Of a DNA stretch of 15,973 bases, positions 1 to 8,448 are shown one piece after another; the first letter of the stretch is position 1, and every line of letters begins with the position of its first letter. The stretch lies in NCBI GenBank assembly GCA_001970855.1, contig LSSN01002050.1, forward strand, positions 1 through 15,973. Reading direction: 5' to 3'. The position numbers were made by a program, and so were the translations under genes. Under the pieces are notes generated by a model. The model did not search any database. It was given only the letters and a program-made list of their open reading frames with translations, and had not been told where the DNA came from. The DNA comes from Smittium culicis (taxonomy: Eukaryota; Kickxellomycota; Harpellomycetes; Harpellales; Legeriomycetaceae).

Positions 1-842
1 CTCTTAGACAAACTAAATCCTGCTGCTCTACACAACTGTTCTCGATTTCTCACAATATCATCGCATATACTGACTTTTATACAGTCTTTTTGGCTGATTT
101 GAATTCAACTTTTTTTTTTATTTATTTAAAATGAAAATGGCTGAAGCCATGGATTATTTTATAGGCTGAATATTAATTGGCGCGATGGTATCAACATTCC
201 CGGAATTATTGGCCAGTAAGACCAAAGTACTAATAACCCTATCGAGTTTTCACTGCACGAATATTCTGGCCAATCTAAACACTTAAACAGCTATTCTGAG
301 CCTTTGCGCTTTTTCATATTATTATTATAATTAATTCGTTTTGGTGCAAAATACTGAATCGATAAAAGATTAAATTTGGAATCTGATTAATCAATTATAT
401 ATAAAATACTTAATAACACTGCAAATTGTTGTAATTAGACTGTAATTTCTTGAATTAAAGTCAAACAAAACACAAAAAACTGTAAAGTATCCAAAATTAT
501 TAAACCGCCTATATGATTGGTAAAAGTATTTTTGGTCTGAGCAAACCAATAATCAAAAAATGTTCATAGTGCGTAGCAATTATTGGCTACTGATTGCGGG
601 TAGTGTCAGTTTGATATACAATTCTGCCAATCACCAACCGATCCACAATTCATTAACCTAAAATAAATAATTCGAGTTTTGTTAAGCTTTTATAATTATT
701 TAGAAATTTTAGGTCAGCTAAATTTATACATTTTATTCTTTTTTTTTTTAGTAAATAATCAAGCCTTCTTTGCGGCCAAAATTTGCATCGAATTCAACTT
801 TCTTTATCCCCCCTCTCCTTTTTATTTTAGATAGTTGTGGTA
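1..842. other. AT-rich spacer upstream of the cyclin gene
   Basis: No gene can be supported here. The first 70 or so bases are less AT-rich than the rest and are open in one minus-strand frame, but there is no ATG and they are too short to call. Seven CCAAT/ATTGG pentamers lie between 176 and 631 (176, 208, 270, 516, 546, 582, 627), three of them inside the octamer CCAATAAT/ATTATTGG. A T-rich tract ending in TTTTAG at 830, 12 bases before the cyclin ATG, could be a splice acceptor of a 5' UTR intron; this is inference only. Confidence 0.6.
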
Positions 843-2211
843 ATGAGCTGCGAGCAGTGGATATTCTGCAAGGACGAACTTTTCAACACTCCTTCGATAA
901 TCGACGGCTCCACTTTCGACCAGGAGTGGGAGCAGCGCTACAAAGGGATCAACTTTATCCATAAAGTCATCCGCCAACTCAAACTGTATTCCCCCCCCCC
1001 CCTTATCTCCCAACATTTATATTTATCCTATCCTATCCTTCCTTACTTTTACTTACATCTTGTGCAGTTTCAAAACCCTAAAAACAAACAAAAAAACAAA
1101 ATAAACTTTACCTCAAGCTGTCCATATGTATGCATGTGCTTAACCTCTATCTTTTTTATAAATAGGCCGCAGGTTGTTGCAACCACCGCGAGTGTATACT
1201 TCAACAGGTTTTATATGCGCAAGTCTCTCACCGAGTTCCACCCATACGTAAGCATGTAAATATATATCTACATCAACAACTTTATTAACAGCAATAAATT
1301 TTTATCGTAACTTCTTGGCGGTGGTGGCGGGTATGTGTTTAAGGATATTGCAGGAACGGTGTTGTTCTTGAGCTCCAAAGTCGAGGAGAAGGCTGTTGGT
1401 CTCACGGGTATATCGCACGCCTGTGCACAGGTCGGCGCGCAAGCTAGCCTCCCGCTCGACGACAAGTCTGTGCTGACCTGGAAGAACCTGATACTCAAGA
1501 ACGAGCCCCTCGTCATGGAAATGAACTGTTTCGACCTTGTCCCAATCCACCCTTACGAAAACATCATGGCTACATTGTCCAACCTCAAGCGTAACTTTTA
1601 ATCTATTGCTTTACTTTTGCTACGTATTCATATACACTGCTTAATTCTCTCCATGCTTTTATTCATTCATTCATTCATTCATTTATGATTAACGCTGTTA
1701 GTCCCTGTCCGCGTTGGCAAAATATCGTTTGCTTTTGTTAACGACAAGTTGAGTTTTCTATTTTCTATTTTTTTTACCCTTACTTAATTGGCAAAACTAA
1801 AATATTAAACTTTTATATAAATTGATTTATAAATTTAAAATCAAGTCATTTTTCTAAGCAACTATAACTAACTGTTTTTTATTTTAATTTATATTCTTTT
1901 ACTTGTAAAAAAAAAAAATCTGGTAATTGTGCAGTTTAAGAGGCCCGCTAAGTTTGCTGTACTCTCCTGATACAATAGCCATCTCCAGCTGCTACTTGTC
2001 CTGTCTCACACTAGCAAAAGAATCAAGAAAAGACAGTTCTGACATCAGCACTAATAGTAGCAGCAATAGTTATGGAGACGATAGTATCCTTGCAAAGTTC
2101 ACAAAACCCGTCATCAACAATGACTTTAATACTTCTTTGCAACAAATGAACGATTGCATGCTCGACATTCTCCTCTTTTACAAGAAACAAAAACTGCTTG
2201 AATCTCCTTGA
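843..2211 (+). CDS. Transcriptional cyclin, cyclin K/T (Pch1-like) family, five exons
   Basis: Predicted regulatory subunit of an RNA polymerase II CTD kinase (P-TEFb/CTDK type), acting in the nucleus. I join exons 843-985, 1166-1247, 1344-1590, 1702-1747 and 1935-2211, giving 264 aa. All junctions are GT-AG and keep frame. The N-terminus carries the family pattern EQWIF...ELFNTPS (residues 4-18), then GINFI and an LKLPQ segment. The first cyclin box follows, with VYFNRFYMRKS, HPYDIAGTVLFLSSKVEE (KVEE at 87-90, the conserved Lys/Glu that contacts the kinase) and FDLVPIHPYENI. The second box contains FAFVNDN, LSLLYSPDTIA and LTLAKES. ATG 843 is the first Met; an in-frame stop lies at 828-830. 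The Ser/Asn-rich stretch after LAKES is probably a loop. Exact orthology (Pch1, Ctk2, Bur2 or cyclin K) is undecided. The family is secure; exon limits are inferred from similarity and frame. Confidence 0.85.
986..1165 (+). other. Cyclin gene intron 1
   Basis: It is 180 nt, with donor GTATTC and acceptor ATAG. A likely branch site, GCTTAAC, lies near 1138-1144, followed by a pyrimidine stretch. It splits a Leu codon (CT|G). A run of 12 C residues starts five bases after the donor. Confidence 0.8.
1248..1343 (+). other. Cyclin gene intron 2
   Basis: It is 96 nt, with donor GTAAGC and acceptor AAG, between whole codons. Removing it joins HPY to DIAGT, which restores the conserved cyclin-box segment. 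Confidence 0.8.
1591..1701 (+). other. Cyclin gene intron 3
   Basis: It is 111 nt, with donor GTAACT and acceptor TTAG, in phase 1. It contains an ATTC tetranucleotide microsatellite (about 1661-1683). Confidence 0.75.
1661..1683 (+). repeat. (ATTC)n microsatellite in cyclin intron 3
   Basis: Five to six tandem ATTC units, a simple tetranucleotide repeat inside the intron. Likely length-variable between strains (inference). Confidence 0.8.
1748..1934 (+). other. Cyclin gene intron 4
   Basis: It is 187 nt, with donor GTTGAG and acceptor GTGCAG, in phase 2 (AA|T, Asn). A near-consensus branch site TAACTAAC lies at 1865-1872 and there is no AG between it and the acceptor. The region between includes a T-rich tract and a run of A. 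Confidence 0.75.
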
Positions 2212-2378
2212 TCACAATAGTTTTTTATCTTCTTATTGTAATATTACTCAGCTAACCAATTTTTAATATAATGTATATATAACTTAATTTTAAATGAAAG
2301 AAGGAAAAATTAAAAAAAGTTGATATTTTTGTAGATATAGTTTATTTAGTAGAGTCTGGAGGAGATGGGATTAGATGA

Positions 2379-2399
2379 GGGGGGGGGGGGAGAGAGAGT
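2379..2399. repeat. G12 homopolymer followed by (AG)n
   Basis: Twelve consecutive G residues (2379-2390), then AGAGAGAG, in the 279-bp spacer between the convergent cyclin and IDH1 genes. On the IDH1 coding strand this is a C12 tract just past the stop codon, so probably in its 3' UTR. Confidence 0.9.
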
Positions 2400-2490
2400 A
2401 AGGCGATTTATAGGATATATTGATTTCAAAATTGAAGTAAAAAAAAAAAAGAAAGAAAAAAAGTTCATTATAATAGTCAATTAAAGTAAT

Positions 2491-3597
2491 TTAGTTTTTT
2501 AGCATATTGGCGATGATTTGCTCTGTGAATTCAGAGGTTTTGCAGTGGCCGCCCAAATCTTCAGTCAAGTGGGTGCCGTCGGCGATGGTGGTGTGAACAG
2601 CGTTTTCGATAGTAGTGGCGAAAGATTTGAGGCCGAGGTGGTTGAGCATCATGACGGAGCTGAGCAGCATGGCGGTTGGGTTTGCGACGTCTTTGCCTTC
2701 AATGTCCAAACCGACGTGACGGGCTCCTGGCTCAAAGATAGCGAAGTTACGGCCGAAGCTGGCGCCTGGAATGGTGCCGACACCGTTGATGAGACCAGCG
2801 GCAACGTTGCTGACGATAGTTCCGTACAAATTGGGCATGACCATAACATCGAACTGCTGGGGCCTGCCAACAAGCTGCATGGCGGTGTTATCAACAATCA
2901 TGTCGTTGAAGCCGATACCGCTGTTGGCATACTCGAGCGCAACTTCGCGGCAAGTCTTCAAGAAAAGCCCATCGCTGAGCTTCATGATATTGGCTTTGTG
3001 GACACAGGTAACTTGCTTGCGGTTGTTCTTGAGGGCATAGTCGAAAGCATAGCGGGCAATACGCTGGGTTTTTTCTCGAGTGATGATTTTGAGCGATTCG
3101 ACAACACCAATAGCAGACATGTGCTCAAGGCCACTGTACTCGCCCTCGGTGTTTTCACGGATGACGACCAAGTCGACGTTCTTGTGGCGGGTGCCATTGT
3201 AGCCTGGCAAGTTCTTAGCAACAGTTACAGAGGCGTACATGTCAAGCTCTTTGCGCATAAACACATTGAAACTGGCATGGCCCTTGCTGACTGGAGTATG
3301 CAAGATTCCTTTAAGACCAACCTTGTTTCTCTTAATGCTTAGAAGAGCAGCTTGTAGTTGCGGATCCATGACGTTTGCACCGCCTGAAACGTTGAATTGT
3401 TCGAATTCGACAGGAACATTTGCGGCTTTGAAAACTTTCTTGACTGAATTGGCGACTTCCTTACCAATACCATCACCAGGGATTAAAGTGACGGTGAACT
3501 TGCCACCATACTCTTTAGGACCGCTCAAATCGGTAGCTAGTGTGTTTAGCGAACGGACGCCAACTGATCCTCGACTGCTTCTGACTAATGAAAACAT
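2491..3597 (-). CDS. IDH1: NAD-dependent isocitrate dehydrogenase, regulatory subunit, mitochondrial
   Basis: Regulatory subunit of the mitochondrial NAD-IDH, which oxidises isocitrate to 2-oxoglutarate in the TCA cycle with a catalytic IDH2 partner. It is a single uninterrupted exon of 368 aa, close to the roughly 360 aa usual for fungi. Residues 1-20 (MFSLVRSSRG...) are Arg/Ser-rich without acidic residues, as expected of a mitochondrial presequence. The mature part starts at YGGKFTVTLIPGDGIGKE (30-47). IRENTEGEYSGLEH (146-159) and VHKANIMK (199-206) are the family substrate-site segments. In the isocitrate/isopropylmalate dehydrogenase signature NLYGTIVSN (256-264), Thr260 and Asn264 stand where catalytic IDH2-type subunits carry Asp (YGDILSD). 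This marks the protein as the regulatory subunit. The gene ends 279 bp from the convergent cyclin gene. The next upstream gene is 2 kb away. I see no sign of decay. Confidence 0.96.
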   Translation of the reverse strand: MFSLVRSSRGSVGVRSLNTLATDLSGPKEYGGKFTVTLIPGDGIGKEVANSVKKVFKAANVPVEFEQFNVSGGANVMDPQLQAALLSIKRNKVGLKGILHTPVSKGHASFNVFMRKELDMYASVTVAKNLPGYNGTRHKNVDLVVIRENTEGEYSGLEHMSAIGVVESLKIITREKTQRIARYAFDYALKNNRKQVTCVHKANIMKLSDGLFLKTCREVALEYANSGIGFNDMIVDNTAMQLVGRPQQFDVMVMPNLYGTIVSNVAAGLINGVGTIPGASFGRNFAIFEPGARHVGLDIEGKDVANPTAMLLSSVMMLNHLGLKSFATTIENAVHTTIADGTHLTEDLGGHCKTSEFTEQIIANMLKN

Positions 3598-5625
3598 TGT
3601 TCCTTAATTAATCTCTTTTCTTTACTTGATATGCGTCTAAAAAGAAATCACTACTTGCCGCTTTTAAAAAATAAAATAAAATAAAACAATTACTTTACTA
3701 TTCCTGTAAAAAAATTAAAACTGTAAATATTAAATGAAACACTTTAAAATTTTTATGCCCTTAATTAGCTAATTTTTTTTTGTTTTCTGTTGAGCTTTTT
3801 ATGGCCTCAGATTAATAAATTAATTGGAACTATTGCTCTCACACACCCTAATTCATGCAATGGTTTGCCCAATATCTATTTACTATTAATACTACACCAA
3901 CACATGATTATTACTTGATGGAAAATGTATGAAAATAGATAAGATTAGCGAATGGCTAACCATGATATCTCGCGCCCTTATCATTCACCAGCAAATCAGC
4001 ATCACCCAAAAAATCACGGTAAATTTACCAGTCGATTAATACTATTTCCCTCAAATTTCATTTATACTTTTGTGCGCCAAATTTAATTATTTAAGCTGAA
4101 TAAATTCAAATAAGGCTATAAAGTAAAAGAGAATAAAGTTTGATTGAGGATTAAGATCCGTGAGATTCATTCTTGTATAAACATATATCTGTGCTCAGCT
4201 TATAGCGTGTAATCTCATATTAAGCTTTGTGACTTATACTCTCTTTTATTTAATGCAGATATTATACCTTTTCAACTCTTCCTAATATTTCGTTTCATTT
4301 TCATTTTTGTTCGTCTATTAGGTGCACATATAGTACTACCCTATAAGAATATTTATACTATATATTTTTTGATCAGTTTCTTTTGGATTTGTTTAATTAA
4401 TCATGCTTTTAGTTGAGAGGAATTAAAGTTTAACTCTTTCTGTTGTCGTAGGGAATTATTGAACTGACAAAATAAGCCAACCATTTATTCTAAATAAAGT
4501 TAATATACAGTACCAATGGTCTATTGGTTATTCAGATCATATTGCTCAATAAATAGTTGTTCATAAGTGACTTGACCAATTATCAAAAAAATAATATTTT
4601 ACAAGCGATGTCCCCTTATACAGTTATTATTGCTAATATTAGTATACACTTAATCGCTGTTATTTATTACATTTTGTCTAAATATAACATAATTATCAAG
4701 TTTTAACCTTCTAATAAGCTAGTGTTTTTCATTATCGGTTATTCGCTTAAAATTTTTATCCATTCAAACTATTTGAGGTTGAAATACATTCTACCAATAA
4801 TATTCATATACTAATTTAGATATTTACGAATGAGTCAATTGGCATATACAATAAATTAATAACTACTATTTTTTTAAACCAATAATATCTTCTTTTTTCA
4901 AAGAATCTTTTAACCCTTTCCGGAGTCAATACTCTTAAACTGACTCAAAAATCATAATTGGACAAGTCCTCAATTTAATCATTATCTATTGGTCGCATAT
5001 CAATAATTAGCCAATAATCAATTAAATAGTTATTATATAATTCAGCTTGTCGTATGGTTGGTCAATTTATGTAGTTCAATAAATGTCAACTGTATCTGAA
5101 AGGGCTAAGCATATAAATATAAAATTATTTTAGCCAATAGATAACCATTACAGCATATCGCAATTAAAACCCAGCGAATCGGTGTAGAGTACATAAATTG
5201 GCAAAAAATTGGTATTAAAATAAAGCCAAGGAAATTTGGTATACGTTTTTATAATGCGGATAAATAGAAAAAGTATGTTATAGATATAAGAAATAGATTC
5301 AAATATCGACTCTTTTCAACTACGACCATAAATAACCTGTACATTAAGCCATCTACTCTGGCTCAGTCCCACTAATTACCAAAAGTGCCCCCCATTCGAT
5401 CACTCCTGACATCAATAGTCTTACGCAAAAAAGTACATCTTCATTCACCTAAGGCTTTTGAAGACTATTAACAGCATAAATCGTATAACTATTAGAGCCT
5501 ACAATCTTATTATTCTCAAACCCATTTCACCACTTCTTTAATAAAAAAAAAACGACGATCGACTAAGCTAAGATAAACGAATCGGCCTTAACGAATTTAA
5601 TCCCCACCCCTCTCACCCACCTTCA
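3598..5625. other. Spacer between divergent IDH1 and VPS2
   Basis: About 2 kb of very AT-rich DNA with no supportable gene. It should hold the promoters of IDH1 (left, minus) and VPS2 (right, plus), but I can name no core element with confidence. Fourteen CCAAT/ATTGG pentamers lie between 3823 and 5212, far above what base composition predicts. Three of them fall in the TTAA-flanked element at 4910-5108. The motif GCCAACCATTT (about 4477) recurs near 8880. Confidence 0.6.
4910..5108 (+). mobile_element. TTAA-flanked MITE, piggyBac-like, copy A
   Basis: TTAA at 4910-4913 is followed by CCCTTTCCGGAGTCAATA. The right end reads CTGAAAGGG then CTAA (5105-5108), a one-base variant of TTAA. The element proper is 191 bp. 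Its right end, read in reverse, is CCCTTTCAGATACAGTTGAC, matching the second end type in copies B and D. The interior has ATTATTGG and CCAATAGATAAT in inverted orientation (about 4980-5018), a likely central hairpin. It has no coding capacity. The TTAA target and CCCTTTC tip resemble piggyBac elements; the superfamily assignment is inference. Confidence 0.75.
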
Positions 5626-6321
5626 ATGTTTGAATACTTTTTTGGAAAGAAGAAGACGCCGCAGGAACAGCTGCGTGAGCACCAGCGGCTGCTCAACCGC
5701 TCGATCCGCGAACTGGATCGCGAACGATTGAAACTCGAGCAGCAAGAGAAGAAGACCGTGTCCGAAATCCAGCAGCTGGCTAAAAAGGGTGGCCAAGCGA
5801 ACAGTGGCGCAATACGCGTGATGGCCAAGGATCTAGTCAGGACGCGCAACCACGTCAAGAAATTCTACAGCATGCGCACGAGCCTGCAAGGGTGCCTGCT
5901 CCGCGTCACCGCCGTCAGCTCCAACGCCGCTATGGGCCAGTCGCTGATGGGCGCCACAAAGGCCATGCGCGCCATGAACAACGGCATGAATTTGCCAGCG
6001 CTGCAGAAAATCCTCCGCGAATTCGAAATCCAGTCCGAAACAATGGACATGAAGGAAGCCATCATGGACGACACCATCGACGACGCCTTCAGCGAAGACG
6101 AGGACGAGGAGGCCGAAACCGTCGTCCAGCAAGTCCTCGATGAAATCGGTATCAATGTCGACCACCTCCTCGCCTCAAACACTACCCCAAACTCGCTTGG
6201 TCTCTCCAGCAATGCTAACCCCGCCTCTGTTGCTGCTGACTCTGAACCCGTCGCCAACGGTATCCCCATGTCTGCTGACCAGCTACTTCAAGACCGCCTA
6301 AACAATCTACGTCGCGACTAA
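5626..6321 (+). CDS. VPS2: ESCRT-III subunit Vps2/CHMP2A
   Basis: Charged multivesicular body protein that polymerises with Vps24 on the Snf7 filament at endosomes, driving membrane scission and recruiting the AAA ATPase Vps4. It is one exon of 231 aa; human CHMP2A has 222. It starts MFEYFFGKKKTP, matching the family's basic N-terminus, so ATG 5626 is well supported. The helical core includes NRSIRELDRER (24-34), AIRVMAKDLVRTR (62-74) and LPALQKILREFE (123-134). An acidic stretch, DEDEEAE (158-164), follows. The C-terminus LLQDRLNNLRRD (220-231) is a clear MIM1 motif for the Vps4 MIT domain. Codon third positions are strongly G/C for the first 180 codons, unlike the other genes here. It converges on NOP58. 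AATAAA overlaps the stop codon (6320-6325). Confidence 0.96.
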   Translation: MFEYFFGKKKTPQEQLREHQRLLNRSIRELDRERLKLEQQEKKTVSEIQQLAKKGGQANSGAIRVMAKDLVRTRNHVKKFYSMRTSLQGCLLRVTAVSSNAAMGQSLMGATKAMRAMNNGMNLPALQKILREFEIQSETMDMKEAIMDDTIDDAFSEDEDEEAETVVQQVLDEIGINVDHLLASNTTPNSLGLSSNANPASVAADSEPVANGIPMSADQLLQDRLNNLRRD

Positions 6322-6765
6322 TAAAATTATTTAATAATTACATCTCAATTTTTATAAAATTACCCTCATATTTACTCATTTCTAATTTTTTAATATTTTA
6401 TAAGCAGTATTTGTATATTAAACTAATACACTTTCTCATTTCAAAATCTAATAACAAAACTTTATATTTTCATCCCAGCTCAAAATCATATTTCATTACT
6501 TATTTTCCACCTAAAAAATTTGTCTGATAAACGTACATTTAATTTATTTTTTTTTATTATTGATTAAAAGTTGCGAAAAAAAAAAAATAGAGTATAAAAA
6601 AAAACTATATAAAATTAATAAAGTAAAATTAGATTTGTGTTAGTTTAAATAAAAAAAAAAAGATTGTTATGTTTTTTTTTTAAAAGCGTGTAATTTTTTT
6701 TTAGTGAAAAATAAGAAAGAGATGTAATATTTTTTCAATTGACTATCATTTAATTATTTAATTAT
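6322..6765. other. Spacer between convergent VPS2 and NOP58 3' ends
   Basis: 444 bp of AT-rich sequence with many A and T homopolymer runs (about 6545-6700). It should hold both 3' UTRs and poly(A) signals. No gene is seen. Confidence 0.7.
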
Positions 6766-8448
6766 TTATTTCTTTTCTTTTTTTTCTTTCTTCTCTTTCT
6801 TATCCTTCTTTTCTTTCTTGTCCTTCTTTTCTTTCTTATCCTTCTTTTCTTTTTTGTCTTTCTTCTCCTCCTTGGACTTGCCTTCGCCTTCTTCGCTTGA
6901 TTTCTTGCTCTTCTTAGCCTCGACACTTTCGGCTTGCTCCAAATCGCGCTTCTTGCTCTTCTTTTCAGTTACTGCCTCAGCAACATCTTCTTTTGTTATT
7001 GTTGTGTCATGTGCTGGGTTGTATGTGGCAACGTTATCTTTCTTTACAAATTTGGGTGCGTTGTTCTTCTTCAAGTTACTCTTGGCCATACCGTTGCTTC
7101 CTCCTTTGTTGAATCTGCCTTCAAGGACTCTTAATCTGTTCTCGACTTTAGCTCTGCAAACTACTCCTACTTCTGGTGTTTCGCTATCTCCTAAAGCGTC
7201 AACTCTTGCTGAAATAACAGTCTTGGTTGCTGTTAGTCTGGCAATTTTTCCTTTAAGTTTTGGCGATGCTTGACCAACCAAGCTGGCGTGGTAAATCAAA
7301 CCGTATTTTGGGGTGTTTGCTTTTGTTTTCAAAGCTCTAAAGAGTGCTTTCTCAGCACCAAGAATTTGGACAGTTGAGGCAGGATATTTAGCTAGTGTCA
7401 TCAATGAACCTGCGTGTGAAATCAAGCGAGCACCGACAAGTTCTCCTACCAATGTGGTAAGATTAGGAGCAATGGCAATCATGCGGTTGCGCAAGTAGTC
7501 GTACAATTGAGTTCTGTAGCTGGTGATGGAAACGACTTGGCTGCATAGGGCTCTAATGTTTGCTAGATCGATAGGGCTGATTTCTGTACCCATAGAAATC
7601 TCAGCGGCTTGCTTGACTTCAGCCTCAATTTCTTCAGGCAAAACTGAAGAACAATCGGTGTTTCCAAACTCAGTACGCATGCCAACAAGTAAAATAAGTT
7701 GGGCATAGGCCAAATTGTCAACAACCAATTTGGCAAGTTCGGGGAAGTGCCAGCCGTACCATTCCTTGACTCTCATTGCGTAAGTGTTCAATTCCTTGTC
7801 CAAATCGTCAAGCAAACTAATAGCTTGGATAATCATGGTATCGATCTTGTCAGGGGAGAATTTAAGCTTATATCTGCTCAAACTGTGGGAGAGACCAAGT
7901 TCCATAAGCTTCAAGTCATTTTCGGAGCAATTATCGATCAAAAGCGAGTCTAGTTGAGATCTAATACCACGGAACAATTCGTTGGATACAGCGCTATCAT
8001 TCAATACGGAAATACCTAGTTTTTTAGTCAAGGCACTTCCCAATTTTGGCTCTATTACCACGAGTTTCTCGCTTTTTAAGGTTTTCTCGGTTTCTTTACC
8101 AGTCAAAAAGCTCTTCAAAGACTTGGAAATTTTTCCTTCGACTACAGCGGTTGCGGCAGATAGAGCTTCAACAGTGTTTTCGAATTTGTGGAAATGTCTC
8201 AGCTTTACACTAATAATAAATATCAAAATCACTTTTATGGTATTTTTTAAAATATAGAGTTTACAGTAGCTATAACGATAAAAAGGTGAGGGGAAGAATT
8301 GTATGTAAAAGTTAAAAATATGTTACGCTTGGTTGGCTTTTTCGGCAGTGGTAAAATCCTTGTAGACGTTTTCGACAGATTTGAGTTTTCCCTCATCGAG
8401 GACTTTGAATAAAGCAAAGCCAGCAGCTGTTTCGTATAAAACCAACAT
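6766..8448 (-). CDS. NOP58: Nucleolar protein NOP58, box C/D snoRNP core protein, two exons
   Basis: Core protein of box C/D snoRNPs with Nop56, Snu13 and fibrillarin/Nop1; it acts in the nucleolus in rRNA 2'-O-methylation and pre-rRNA processing. Exon 1 is 8327-8448 and starts [20 protein letters not shown], the typical NOP5 N-terminus. It is joined to exon 2 (6766-8209) through a GT-AG intron, with GC|T restoring an Ala codon. The total is 521 aa, close to yeast Nop58. Reading exon 2 alone gives a false start (MILIF...) inside the intron. Exon 2 encodes the NOSIC/coiled-coil region ([20 protein letters not shown], about 177-196) and the Nop domain, with [19 protein letters not shown] and [13 protein letters not shown] (325-337). 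A lysine-rich tail (about 456-521) ends in KKDKKE repeats, the nucleolar hallmark of Nop56/Nop58. No defect is seen. Confidence 0.96.
6769..6864 (-). repeat. KKDKKE-encoding tandem repeat at the NOP58 3' end
   Basis: Four perfect six-residue units KKDKKE (18-nt period, 6793-6864) followed by KKEKKEKK. The DNA period is imperfect because Lys and Asp codons alternate. This low-complexity tail is normal in fungal Nop58, and its length is likely variable. Confidence 0.85.
8210..8326 (-). other. NOP58 intron
   Basis: 117 nt on the minus strand, from GTAACA (8326) to ATTAG (8210). It lies after codon 40 plus two bases. It carries no box C/D or H/ACA pattern that I can recognise, so there is no evidence for an intronic snoRNA. 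Confidence 0.9.

Noticed and set aside
1..110. Minus-strand open frame running off the left edge
   Set aside because: Only about 35 codons with no ATG; could be an exon of a gene outside the window, but nothing supports it.
770..964. 64-codon open frame overlapping cyclin exon 1
   Set aside because: Out of frame with the conserved cyclin N-terminus (EQWIF...NTPS) encoded by the same bases.
2518..3342. Long plus-strand open frame of 274 codons
   Set aside because: It lies antisense to IDH1, whose protein is fully conserved; the plus-strand translation is not family-like.
5833..6269. Open frames of 110 and 134 codons on the minus strand of VPS2
   Set aside because: Shadows of the GC-rich VPS2 coding sequence; no independent signal.
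8210..8326. Intronic box C/D snoRNA in NOP58
   Set aside because: I looked for paired C (TGATGA) and D (CTGA) boxes with a terminal stem and did not find them.
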